In this document: positions 1-7,249 of the stretch, piece by piece | Numbering within the stretch: position 1 is the first letter of the stretch | Layout: each line of letters opens with the position of its first letter | Source of the DNA: Paenibacillus tianjinensis | GTDB taxonomy: Bacteria > Bacillota > Bacilli > Paenibacillales > Paenibacillaceae | NCBI RefSeq assembly: GCF_017086365.1 | Contig: NZ_CP070969.1 | Span: 4,216,001 to 4,280,000 of the forward strand | DNA: 64,000 nt | Reading direction: 5' to 3' | The notes under the pieces: generated by a model | Seen by the model: the letters and a program-made list of their open reading frames with translations, nothing else | What the model was told of the DNA's origin: nothing | Database searches by the model: none | Translations under genes and position numbers: made by a program

Positions 1-25
1 CTCTCATTAATGTTTCTTTGCTCAT
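1..25 (-). CDS. Possible N-terminus of a gene leaving the left edge
   Basis: An ATG at 25-23 opens a frame (M-S-K-E-T-L-M-R) that runs off the window. It is preceded by a G-rich stretch (GGGGGA) at SD distance and by the minus-strand promoter at 103-156. Only eight codons are visible, so no function can be inferred. Confidence 0.3.
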
Positions 26-102
26 TTTCTTCGTCCCCCATTTTTCTGATAAAATTATTACTTTATTAAGTTTTATTTCGTTTTGTTTTCCTCTACTTCT
101 TT

Positions 103-156
103 AATATACTCTCATCATTACTATTAGTCAACAACTTTTTATATATTTATTTATTA
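103..156 (-). promoter_or_regulatory. Promoter with the recurrent AT-rich element
   Basis: On the minus strand: element TTAATAAATAAATATATA (140-156), -35 TTGACT (126-131), 17-bp spacer, -10 TATATT (103-108). It would drive the gene that begins at base 25. Confidence 0.55.
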
Positions 157-166
157 ATATTTTTTT

Positions 167-186
167 GCCGGGAATTTACTCCCGGC
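167..186. repeat. Short perfect inverted repeat
   Basis: GCCGGGA / TCCCGGC arms with a 6-nt loop. On the minus transcript it lies after the 222-719 gene but is followed by A residues, so it is not a canonical intrinsic terminator for that gene. It may still be a 3' stabilising hairpin or an operator. Confidence 0.5.
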
Positions 187-221
187 TAACAGTAATGTGA
201 CTAATTTCACAGTCCACCTGA

Positions 222-719
222 TTACAAATAAATTACAAAGCTCATGAACCATACTGCGAAAGGTAATTTACTATGTATGGTGAAAATATGTCTAGGATCG
301 TTAGTTGTTAGTTTTGACAATTTGGTTGCGTCAATCGGCTCCTGGAACAATCTTTCCAATGCGCCTGTCTTATCTTCAATATAACATTCTATAAATTCAT
401 CTACGGAAGAGTATTTTTCATTATTAATTTTATCTTTTCTTACTCTGGTTACATATTTATCAATCTCTCTTCTGCTTTTTCCAGCACACTCATGCAGCAA
501 CATTGCGATATCGGCCTCTGTTTTAAATAAGTAAAGGATATTCCGCCAGAATCCAACTGCTTTAGAATCAACATTTAGTGCTAACGAGAGTTCATCGTTC
601 ATTTCCATATTTACGTATCCCCTTTTTGAAGTGCTCTCACTTTTGATGTTAGTGTATTCACTTGTTTTCAAGTTGATTATATACATCGCCTCCTTGTCCA
701 TAGGTGGTAAATATATCAT
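222..719 (-). CDS. Hypothetical protein downstream of the Agr-like locus
   Basis: A frame of up to 165 aa with no family I recognise. The middle (about residues 50-125) is charged and likely helical; the last 20 residues are hydrophobic. The start is uncertain: an AAGGAGG lies only 2 nt before the ATG at codon 12, and AAGGGG lies about 10 nt before the ATG at codon 38 (MEMNDELSL). The gene has its own promoter and palindrome at 833-887 and a single AgrA-like box in its leader, so it is a plausible target of the LytTR regulator encoded just upstream. Confidence 0.6.
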   Translation of the reverse strand: MIYLPPMDKEAMYIINLKTSEYTNIKSESTSKRGYVNMEMNDELSLALNVDSKAVGFWRNILYLFKTEADIAMLLHECAGKSRREIDKYVTRVRKDKINNEKYSSVDEFIECYIEDKTGALERLFQEPIDATKLSKLTTNDPRHIFTIHSKLPFAVWFMSFVIYL

Positions 720-832
720 ATAGTTGATGTCATATTATTTCAATGCTATAAAAGGGCAACAATTTCTTTGTTGACTTTTCCCATAATTTTCAACGTTGAT
801 CATAATTTGTCGGTTCGTGTCATATAATGATT

Positions 833-887
833 ATAAGAACTTATGTTCTTATTTATTGATTATACAGATCATTTATCATTATTGCAA
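833..887 (-). promoter_or_regulatory. Promoter with downstream palindromic operator
   Basis: Minus strand: -35 TTGCAA (882-887), 17-bp spacer, -10 TATAAT (859-864). A perfect 8-bp-arm palindrome ATAAGAACTTATGTTCTTAT (833-852) covers the expected early transcribed region and looks like a repressor operator. Further downstream, plus-strand AACGTTGAT (792-800) fits the 9-bp AgrA box consensus, but a second properly spaced copy is not clear. Confidence 0.5.
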
Positions 888-934
888 TTAGTATATTATA
901 ATATTAGAAATATATTTTTATTTTTTAAATCTTC

Positions 935-1330
935 TTATTTTCCGAGTACCCATTTCTTTATTAACTTTTTAATACTGCTCATTCGAGATATACCTACAGT
1001 TGATGTTACTTCTGGATAACCCTCGAATATAATCATTCTTTTATCTATGTCTAACGTTAAATCATGCGCCAGATTGACGACAACTCCCCTGTCAGCATAC
1101 TCGAAATTTTCAAGTTCAGACATTAGGTTGGTGAAATTATCTACAAGCGTGTTATAGAAGAATAATCCTTCGGTAGTAGTAATAATAATTTTGTCGTCAC
1201 CTTTAATTCTTTCTACTCTGGTATTCAAAATCTTATTTGATTCAATCCATTGTGCTTCACCTTTTATGTATTCTTTTTTCTTTTGATCATATACAACTTT
1301 TATACCCATTATTCTACTATTATAACTCAC
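935..1330 (-). CDS. LytTR-family DNA-binding regulator lacking a receiver domain
   Basis: About 131 aa, almost entirely a LytTR domain (as in the C-terminal half of AgrA): a strand with IIITTTEG, then FFYNTLVDNF, a DRGVVVNL segment and a C-terminal SRMSSIKKLIKKW. No response-regulator receiver precedes it, so it cannot be switched by phosphotransfer in the usual way. I chose GTG at 1330 because GGAGG lies 8 nt before it; the ATG at 1396 has no good SD. It follows the AgrD-like gene directly and is probably the output of the locus. Free-standing LytTR proteins paired with a membrane partner are known as LytTR regulatory systems (HdrRM and BrsRM of Streptococcus mutans). The target genes are unknown. 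Confidence 0.8.
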   Translation of the reverse strand: MSYNSRIMGIKVVYDQKKKEYIKGEAQWIESNKILNTRVERIKGDDKIIITTTEGLFFYNTLVDNFTNLMSELENFEYADRGVVVNLAHDLTLDIDKRMIIFEGYPEVTSTVGISRMSSIKKLIKKWVLGK

Positions 1331-1400
1331 TATAAATGCCTCCAATTTGGCGACTTGTCCTCCCATCTTTCGACAGGAGGAGACAATTCGCCACATAATT

Positions 1401-1535
1401 TTACTTTCTCAGGCTTTTTGGTGCTGGATTACTTCCCAACCACAAAGCAGATGCTGTGGAAGACGTGCTCAGAACTGCTACTGCTGAAAATAGTGCTCCC
1501 ATAATTGGCGCGAATTTTTTCATGAATTTATTCAT
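1401..1535 (-). CDS. AgrD-like cyclic-peptide pheromone precursor (Ser type)
   Basis: A 44-aa frame with AGGGAGGTG 6 nt before its ATG, overlapping the end of agrB by 8 nt. It begins with a basic, amphipathic-type segment (MNKFMKKFAPIMGALF), continues with a small-residue hydrophobic stretch and ends with P-A-P-K-S-L-R-K. Alignment to the classical AgrD layout (ring of five, then a tail ending in P-x-x-L) places S29-A-L-W-L33 at the thiolactone position, with Ser in place of Cys. That predicts a lactone ring, as in the Ser-type peptides of some staphylococci and enterococcal GBAP. Tail residues P39 and L42 match the conserved AgrD Pro and Leu. The mature peptide ends are inferred only. Confidence 0.75.
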   Translation of the reverse strand: MNKFMKKFAPIMGALFSAVAVLSTSSTASALWLGSNPAPKSLRK

Positions 1536-2064
1536 TTATTTCACCTCCCTTCAGGCGCAAATGGATGAGGGTTAAGCTTTGAATGAAAAAAGAAAATTGT
1601 ATAATTTCGTTCTTACTTAAAAATCCAATGATTATTATCATTATTGAAATAATTTTAAAAATATAATGCTTGTTTTTGTTAATTATTGAATGTTCTTCTA
1701 TTCTTGAAGGGGCGAAGATGATAACCAAGATTAAACTAACTAGCCCAAAAAACAAATTATAATTCGATGCAGTAAATTGAGAGATGTTGCTTATTGAATA
1801 AACTATAATCAAAGAGGATGCTATGCACAGATCAGGATTATTAATATGAAATCCTCCTGAAAAAACCCTTAATAAAGAAAATGATAGTGCGGATAACAAA
1901 ATGTTATATAAATTATCTGTCGTAATTCCAATTAATAGGATTAATAAAAATGTAATTAGATTAGTTAGAATAAATTTTAATGAATAAGTAATCACATCTT
2001 TTTCTGGCATTCCATCATATTTGTATAAATAATTTGTAGTCGCATTGCATATCTTATCAATCAA
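1528..2064 (-). CDS. agrB: AgrB-like membrane endopeptidase, processes the AgrD-like peptide
   Basis: 178 aa, multi-spanning, of normal AgrB length. The hallmark motif is present: F-S-G-G-F-H followed seven residues later by Cys in N-P-D-L-C, the catalytic His and Cys of the AgrB cysteine protease. AgrB removes the C-terminal tail of AgrD and catalyses ring closure at the membrane. Translation starts at TTG and overlaps the upstream receptor gene by 8 nt. The gene lies between receptor and pheromone genes in one operon. The fold and catalytic pair are well supported; the natural substrate is inferred from position. Confidence 0.9.
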   Translation of the reverse strand: MIDKICNATTNYLYKYDGMPEKDVITYSLKFILTNLITFLLILLIGITTDNLYNILLSALSFSLLRVFSGGFHINNPDLCIASSLIIVYSISNISQFTASNYNLFFGLVSLILVIIFAPSRIEEHSIINKNKHYIFKIISIMIIIIGFLSKNEIIQFSFFIQSLTLIHLRLKGGEINE

Positions 2065-2713
2065 ATTTTACTTCCCCTCTCTCTCGACGCAGCCCCATAA
2101 AGAGTGCGAAGATAAATAATATAATTAGCATAAAAATTCCAATCAACATTCTACTAACCTCTAAAATCGAACTCAATGCCAGAACAGCGAGAATCAATAA
2201 ATAAACAATGTTAAGATTTGTTTTTGTTATTTTAAACCTTAATGATGGTGAATACGGAACAAACAGAAAACCAATATTTTTCTTTCTAAACAAACTACCC
2301 ATTATAAAAATAATTATTGCATTAAATGTTTGAAAAGAATATCTTAAAACATCATTGGATTTTATTTCTTCAAAAGTTAAACTCGAAAATATTGTTGGGA
2401 TAAAAATAAATACTCCTTGTATAATAAGGCATGTTATATAGCCAATCAATACAATAATTATCGAATGAATTGTTGAAATCCTGAAGATTAATATTAATAT
2501 TGATAAAAATAGCAGAAGACAAATCATCGGGGATATTTGACTTAGCACAGAAGATTCTTTGAACAGATATGTGCATATGGAAACAATAACTACTCCAACA
2601 GTGGATTCCTTTATGTATTCAAAAATATTCATCCTTGCTATCGCCATAATTAAAAACATAATTGAGAAAACTTCTATTGCCGCAAACGCCACATACACAA
2701 TTGCATCCAACAT
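2057..2713 (-). CDS. Multi-spanning membrane protein resembling the AgrC sensor domain without a kinase
   Basis: 218 aa with about six or seven hydrophobic segments (roughly residues 4-22, 36-52, 60-80, 84-112, 125-141, 168-186, 188-208), ending in a short basic tail. The size and layout match the peptide-binding input domain of AgrC, but no HisKA/HATPase region follows in this or another frame. SD AAAGGAG lies before the ATG, and it is the first gene of the agr-like operon. It could be a receptor that sequesters the LytTR protein, in the manner of HdrM or BrsM, or a peptide exporter or immunity protein. Confidence 0.7.
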   Translation of the reverse strand: MLDAIVYVAFAAIEVFSIMFLIMAIARMNIFEYIKESTVGVVIVSICTYLFKESSVLSQISPMICLLLFLSILILIFRISTIHSIIIVLIGYITCLIIQGVFIFIPTIFSSLTFEEIKSNDVLRYSFQTFNAIIIFIMGSLFRKKNIGFLFVPYSPSLRFKITKTNLNIVYLLILAVLALSSILEVSRMLIGIFMLIILFIFALFMGLRRERGEVKFD

Positions 2714-2740
2714 TTTTCTTGTCTCCTTTATTATTTTTTA

Positions 2741-2760
2741 TTTTAATGAATAAATATATG
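2741..2760 (+). repeat. Inverted copy of the recurrent element in the agr leader
   Basis: TTTTAATGAATAAATATATG lies between the agr-operon promoter and its first RBS, in the opposite orientation to the early-promoter copies around it. If the element is a protein-binding site, it would act on agr-operon transcription as a roadblock rather than as an upstream element. Confidence 0.4.
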
Positions 2761-2776
2761 TATATCTTATGTATTC

Positions 2777-2805
2777 AATATAACACGCTATTATATTCGT
2801 GTCAA
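2777..2805 (-). promoter_or_regulatory. Promoter of the agr-like operon with an operator-like inverted repeat
   Basis: Minus strand: -35 TTGACA (2800-2805), exact 17-bp spacer, -10 TATATT (2777-2782). The spacer carries an inverted repeat, ACACG and CGTGT (2783-2802), a position where a bound repressor would block RNA polymerase. The operon is separated from the upstream repressor-like gene by an intrinsic terminator, so it is an independent unit. Confidence 0.65.
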
Positions 2806-2815
2806 CACTTTTAAC

Positions 2816-2850
2816 AAAAAAAAGAAGAACAAGTATTACGCTTGTTCTTC
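2816..2850 (-). terminator. Intrinsic terminator overlapping the MrpR-like stop codon
   Basis: A 10-bp perfect stem, GAAGAACAAG / CTTGTTCTTC (2824-2850), with a 7-nt loop containing the stop codon, followed on the minus transcript by eight T residues (2816-2823). Confidence 0.9.
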
Positions 2851-3831
2851 GTCAACTTCTGGGTATAACGACTTTATCGTTTCTATGTTTAAGAAGTCTT
2901 TAGTTAGTCTTGTTGTAGCAATTGAATTCACTCCAAAACGCTTGCAAATCTTCCCAATATGATCTCTGCTTAATGTTTTATCTTCCATATATAAATCTTT
3001 AGCATACTTTAACATTCCTGAATTTTTTATGCTTGTAGCTGTTAAATGAGGATAATCAAACCATTCTCTAACACTTTTCATTCTCCTTAGCACAAGGTGA
3101 TTACTGGCTCTGTCATAATTCACAACTCTTAGTTTGACCGATCTGAAAACATAATCATTGTCGATCAATTCAATTTCTTTTGCTTTTGCATCACTAAGTC
3201 CGTTTGATTTGATATATGATGTTTCATTTGCTGCACTATAGAGGAGATTCATAAGCTTTGTACTTACCTTGATTTTGCGTATTTCTGTTGGCCCAGAAGC
3301 CGGAGAATTCCTTACCTCTAGTTCATCGCTATCTCTATCCACATCTTTTTTAAGAATATTCAAAATCTCAGAATACTCATGCCCCATTATTCCTTCAAAA
3401 AGACACTGAACTATTGCAGCATCTTGGAAACTTTGTAGTCCACCAACTATAGTAGCGATTTCTTCTTCTGTAAACAGTTTTTTGTTTGTTGTATCAATAA
3501 ACTTGTTGATAAAGTTATCACTGATTACTGAGTCTAAAGGATTAATGTTATCTATTCTTAGATCTTGTTGAATTGCCCATCTTATATAGGTTCGAATTAC
3601 ATTAACATTTCCCGCACTGGCGGAGTACGAACCAGGACTCATAAACACAAGCAACTTTTCTATCTCTGAAACATTAAAGTTGTATAAGTCTTTGCCTAAT
3701 TGTTCTTCTACATATCTTGCCCTTTTTAAGACTCTGGCATATGAGGTATAAGTTTTTTCAGCCAAATCCTTGAGATACATTTCTTTTTGTGTTTCATTGT
3801 AAAATCCATCTTCATATATTTTATTGGACAT
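2836..3831 (-). CDS. MrpR/YopR-like tyrosine-recombinase-fold repressor
   Basis: 331 aa with the two-domain tyrosine-recombinase layout: SAM-like core-binding domain (about 25-110) and a catalytic-type domain (about 115-330). Where an active enzyme has T-G-x-R-x-S-E, this protein reads E-G-I-M-G-H-E-Y-S-E, and no HxxR box or catalytic Tyr is evident, so it is probably a DNA-binding protein and not a recombinase. That is the design of SPbeta YopR/MrpR, the master repressor of the lytic cycle. The neighbouring DGQHR-type gene matches the yopQ-yopR order. AGGAG lies 9 nt before the ATG at 3831. An intrinsic terminator ends the unit. The homology is read by eye from motifs and context. Confidence 0.6.
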   Translation of the reverse strand: MSNKIYEDGFYNETQKEMYLKDLAEKTYTSYARVLKRARYVEEQLGKDLYNFNVSEIEKLLVFMSPGSYSASAGNVNVIRTYIRWAIQQDLRIDNINPLDSVISDNFINKFIDTTNKKLFTEEEIATIVGGLQSFQDAAIVQCLFEGIMGHEYSEILNILKKDVDRDSDELEVRNSPASGPTEIRKIKVSTKLMNLLYSAANETSYIKSNGLSDAKAKEIELIDNDYVFRSVKLRVVNYDRASNHLVLRRMKSVREWFDYPHLTATSIKNSGMLKYAKDLYMEDKTLSRDHIGKICKRFGVNSIATTRLTKDFLNIETIKSLYPEVDEEQA

Positions 3832-5146
3832 TTTCATTCACTCCTAGTAACATTTCAAAATAATTAATTACTTCATTTCTAACCTTCGCGTTATTTATCC
3901 CACGTTTACTATTCAACAATTCAATTAGATTTTTATCTTTAAAGTTAATTTTCTTATCAATAAAATCCTTAATGTTTTTAATAGGCATATTGTTATCTTC
4001 AAAATATTTAGCGATAACCACATATCCAACAAACATCAAAGAATGATTAATCAAATCGTCTCTGTATTTATTGGGATTTAACATAAACTCATCTACAAAA
4101 CTGCCGATTAGATAATCAAAGAACTTTATTAATGTCTCAGATGCCTCTCTTGCATCCAGTCTGCTTTTTGGCTTAAATACTTTATCAATCGCAAAAGAAA
4201 GTATATCAAATGTGGTTAACTGCCCAGCTAATTCACTTATCTTTGATGCCGAAGCAATTCTTCCTTTTAGATCTGTTTTTTGTTGTAGGTCTCTAACAAC
4301 TAAGTCCGAGAATTCTTGAGATTTCAATTCTTTAAGTCGTTCTTTTTTAACAACATTGATTGTATTAATTTGTCCAAAGTACTTCTTAGCCGTGTCGGTA
4401 TCATATGACCTTATTGAGAGTATCATCATTTGTTCTAACTCTGGGTTCGTTGCACAGGCTCTAACGCCGCCCTGGAGTCGGTGGAATCCATCCAGTATTG
4501 ATATTGCTGCTTGCTCATTAATAGTTAATATACGTGTCTTAGGGTTATACTCAACAGCTTCCGTCTCGTCTGAGTAGATGTTTAAAGTAATCATGTCTTC
4601 TAAATATGTACCATTCAACATATTGTCTGCAATATCTTTAACGCTTTTTAAATTAATATCTGGCACTGGCACAACGCCATTTTTGCCAGTTTTAAATTTA
4701 GCACTTCTTTGGGTTTCGAAATCATAAATAATTAGTTGTGAGTGAAACCACTGAACTAAATCGACCATTTTTATCTTTGTTATATAGTTATCAATATTTA
4801 CAATCTCAACGTTTTCCAGTGCTATAGGTAATATTATTCTATTTGTTTCATTATTATTAGATAATTCTTTTTTTGCATAACTTATTTCTTTATTTGTAAA
4901 CCACTGGTCTGACTTTAAATTTGTATTTCCACTGACTTCATATAGGGTCTCTGAAAGAGCACAAAGTAGAGAAGAATCAACCGTAGATAATTGTTTATCT
5001 CCTTTAGAAATCTCATCAAAAGTACCGAATGGAACACCTAATTCAGAAAGAAGATTATTTACTTTTAAAACTTTTTTTCGATCAACTTTGATTTCGGTTA
5101 TTGAATCTGCAATCAACAATTCAAGTCGCTCTCTGTCCTTTTTCAA
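3821..5146 (-). CDS. YopQ-like DGQHR-domain protein
   Basis: About 441 aa. The centre holds E-Q-A-A-I-S-I-L-D-G-F-H-R-L (near residue 215), a variant of the DGQHR box of ParB/DndB-like proteins; the following region is helical. DndB-type proteins are DNA-associated regulators, so a regulatory partner of the MrpR-like protein is plausible. Start: AAGGAG directly abuts the ATG at 5155, whereas the TTG at 5146 has a 9-nt spacing and is preferred. The gene overlaps the MrpR-like gene by 11 nt, which suggests translational coupling. Confidence 0.6.
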   Translation of the reverse strand: MKKDRERLELLIADSITEIKVDRKKVLKVNNLLSELGVPFGTFDEISKGDKQLSTVDSSLLCALSETLYEVSGNTNLKSDQWFTNKEISYAKKELSNNNETNRIILPIALENVEIVNIDNYITKIKMVDLVQWFHSQLIIYDFETQRSAKFKTGKNGVVPVPDINLKSVKDIADNMLNGTYLEDMITLNIYSDETEAVEYNPKTRILTINEQAAISILDGFHRLQGGVRACATNPELEQMMILSIRSYDTDTAKKYFGQINTINVVKKERLKELKSQEFSDLVVRDLQQKTDLKGRIASASKISELAGQLTTFDILSFAIDKVFKPKSRLDAREASETLIKFFDYLIGSFVDEFMLNPNKYRDDLINHSLMFVGYVVIAKYFEDNNMPIKNIKDFIDKKINFKDKNLIELLNSKRGINNAKVRNEVINYFEMLLGVNENVQ

Positions 5147-5220
5147 TTTACTCATCTCCTTATTTAAATTATAACATAAAAATATAAATATAATAAATGA
5201 TTGCTGTTAAAAACACTGTT

Positions 5221-5994
5221 TTACATATTGTTAAAAATGTCAAGAATTGTATTTTGTTTATTTCCTGCGTATATTAGTCTTTGACATATTTCCTTTAAAC
5301 GTTGCGGACTCATACCTTCTATTTCTTTAATTAATCTAGATCTCAATTCTTTAAAACATGGTTCACAATATATCTCATCTTCGGTTGGAGTGAATTGTCT
5401 ATAACAATCTTTATTACTACACACTTTGTCTTTTATGGTAACGCTCTTATTATACGTTCTATAACCTGACTTTCTCATTGCTTCTGAAAAGGTAAATCCG
5501 TACTTTCTTAGGGTTTCTTGCGATGGTTTTAATCTAAGCGATTCATACTCTTTACTTGTTGGGATGTATCCTAGCTCTTTAATGATAATTTTCAATTCCT
5601 TTATTACATCTTCTTTTGAATTATATTGTGCATTTGCTAATTTTACATTTGCTTCTTTTGCGATGTTTTCCCATCCATAATGTTTAGTTATATATTCACT
5701 GCTAGGTAGTAATTTTGCTTCACTATATAATGATTTAGATATTTCTCCATGTTCTAAATATAATAATTTCATGTTGCTTATTGATACTGGTCTATTTTTT
5801 ATTATTAGGTATTCATCTTTACTTTTTATCTTTTGATCTTTTAATATGTCTAACAAAGATAAACCATACATCTTTTTAATTGTTGTGCTGGATGGGTACT
5901 CTGTCCCACGTTTTGAATCATATAGTTCTACATTTACATAACCATATTCTTCTTCTAATTGCTTCAGTTTAGTCTTTAGTTTATTATCAATCAC
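5221..5994 (-). CDS. HNH-repeat and zinc-finger protein, homing-endonuclease associated
   Basis: 257 aa. At least two or three copies of the homing-endonuclease-associated repeat can be seen (clearest at about 128-180: E-L-G-Y-I-P-T-S-K-E-Y ... T-L-R-K-Y-G-F-T-F-S-E-A-M). A Cys4 knuckle follows at about 193-215 (C-S-N-K-D-C ... C-E-P-C). These modules bind DNA in phage homing enzymes; no HNH or GIY-YIG catalytic core is visible here, so it may be a DNA-binding remnant or a regulator. GTG start with AAGGAG 7 nt upstream. Confidence 0.6.
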   Translation of the reverse strand: MIDNKLKTKLKQLEEEYGYVNVELYDSKRGTEYPSSTTIKKMYGLSLLDILKDQKIKSKDEYLIIKNRPVSISNMKLLYLEHGEISKSLYSEAKLLPSSEYITKHYGWENIAKEANVKLANAQYNSKEDVIKELKIIIKELGYIPTSKEYESLRLKPSQETLRKYGFTFSEAMRKSGYRTYNKSVTIKDKVCSNKDCYRQFTPTEDEIYCEPCFKELRSRLIKEIEGMSPQRLKEICQRLIYAGNKQNTILDIFNNM

Positions 5995-6008
5995 CTATAA
6001 ACTCCTTC

Positions 6009-6470
6009 CTAAGTTTCTTTATGATTATCTAATTTATTCGACATAAGATAAGCTTTTCCTTTATTTGTCTCAACCATTAGTTCGTCATTCAAATAAATAT
6101 CTGCTTTGCATTTGCTGCAATACCACACTTTTCTTTTATTTGTTTCTGCTGTATATACTGTACCACACTTACAATCAACCTTGACTAAAACCTGTATGTC
6201 TTCATAAGCGTTTTGCAATTTGAAATTTGCTTGATCTATAGTACTTATAACGTTGCGCTGTTCTGAGAATTCATTATGTACTCTAAAGTCTGCAATTAAA
6301 CTTGGATTTAATCCGAATACCTCTTTCCCAACATTTACGACAAACATTTCGTTTTTCTTATAGCATTCTATCCATGTGTTAATTTGATCGCAGTGTAGAG
6401 GTATGGTATTTTTAATGCCACTAGACATCGTATATGTCATGATGTGCAATTTATCGTCATTAGTCTTCAG
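6009..6470 (-). CDS. Hypothetical protein with a C-terminal zinc ribbon
   Basis: About 153 aa. The C-terminal third has two CxxC-type pairs (D-C-K-C-G and C-S-K-C), probably one zinc site. The N-terminal part has no recognised fold. The ATG at 6503 has no SD, but GGAGGTGA lies 7 nt before an in-frame CTG at 6470, so initiation at CTG, or at a downstream TTG or ATG, is more likely. It sits 14 nt upstream of the HNH-repeat gene in the same operon. Confidence 0.55.
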   Translation of the reverse strand: MKTNDDKLHIMTYTMSSGIKNTIPLHCDQINTWIECYKKNEMFVVNVGKEVFGLNPSLIADFRVHNEFSEQRNVISTIDQANFKLQNAYEDIQVLVKVDCKCGTVYTAETNKRKVWYCSKCKADIYLNDELMVETNKGKAYLMSNKLDNHKET

Positions 6471-6536
6471 AAAATCACCTCCACAGACTAATTTACCATT
6501 CATTAATTATTTTGCAACCTTTTTCAACCAACGAAA

Positions 6537-6613
6537 AAGGCGGATTATAATAATATATATGATTGACAACAATAGTGTTGTTTATAACCATATGTATTAT
6601 TACAATCCGCCTT
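6537..6613 (-). terminator. Long hairpin, probable terminator of the 6634-6915 gene
   Basis: The outer arms AAGGCGGATT / AATCCGCCTT are perfect (10 bp). They continue inward through an almost perfect AT-rich stem (TAATAATA... / ...TATTATTA) to an ACAAC/GTTGT tip. On the minus transcript the stem is followed by TTTTTCG. It is unusually long for a terminator, so a second role, such as a protein-binding site or attenuator, is possible. Confidence 0.65.
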
Positions 6614-6633
6614 AATTTAAATGTTTAATCGTA

Positions 6634-6915
6634 TTATTTAGTATCTACATTCATCTCCCCTAAAATCTTAACATCTTTTATTGCAACGCCTCTCCCACCG
6701 AGTAATCTTCTTCCTCTGTGGGCTTTGAGATGATATACATGATCTTCAACTAATTCAAGCGAATATTTATGGTCTAGTTGCCATATAAAGAATTGTTTAT
6801 CAAAAGTCTCAAAGACATAAGTATGTACTGGTGCTGGCCTAAAATATCTATCGAAATAATCTTTACCTGTTTCCATTTGCACAAGCCTTGCAACAACTTC
6901 AATTTCATCTTCCAT
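6634..6915 (-). CDS. Hypothetical protein, 93 aa
   Basis: ATG with AAGGAG 9 nt upstream. An alternating hydrophobic and charged pattern (V-H-T-Y-V-F-E-T, Y-H-L-K-A-H-R) suggests a small beta-rich domain; there is a basic patch at 66-76 (HRGRRLLGGRG). No family recognised. It is followed by the long hairpin terminator. Confidence 0.6.
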   Translation of the reverse strand: MEDEIEVVARLVQMETGKDYFDRYFRPAPVHTYVFETFDKQFFIWQLDHKYSLELVEDHVYHLKAHRGRRLLGGRGVAIKDVKILGEMNVDTK

Positions 6916-6955
6916 AGTAACAAACTCCTTTTTATATTCATTTATTAAAAGATAA

Positions 6956-7135
6956 TTACATTTTTTTAAATGGTATTACTTTTCTCAATATTGTATCATA
7001 AATTCTATAAGATGAAGTATTGAAATTATTAAATACTTCAACATCATCGCTTTTTAAATTGGTGCTTTTCCATATTTCAAGTTTAGTCTTAGTATCTCGA
7101 CTAATCAATTTCTGCAAGCAATATCTCTTTGTCAA
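6956..7135 (-). CDS. Small hypothetical protein
   Basis: About 59 aa from TTG at 7135, chosen because GAGGTG lies 9 nt upstream; the GTG at 7147 overlaps that SD. No recognised domain. It lies divergent to the Cro-like gene across a control region with a 19-bp palindrome and could be co-regulated by it. Confidence 0.5.
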   Translation of the reverse strand: MTKRYCLQKLISRDTKTKLEIWKSTNLKSDDVEVFNNFNTSSYRIYDTILRKVIPFKKM

Positions 7136-7249
7136 TTGTGACTGCACCTCGTTGTAATATTTTTCCTATGTTTTGCACTTTAACTTTGTTATGATCTTAT
7201 TTAGGCATCTCTCAGTTTAATATGGAGAGATTTTTCTATGCTTTAAATT

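Noticed and set aside
167..186. Hairpin as terminator of the 222-719 gene
   Set aside because: On that transcript the stem is followed by A residues, not U; the T run lies on the wrong side.
1250..1504. Plus-strand frame of 84 codons opposite the LytTR and AgrD-like genes
   Set aside because: No SD, low-complexity translation, and both minus-strand genes beneath it have motifs and ribosome-binding sites.
2836..3831. Active integrase
   Set aside because: The Arg of box I, the HxxR box and the catalytic Tyr are not identifiable, in contrast to the complete set in the 37435-38487 recombinase.
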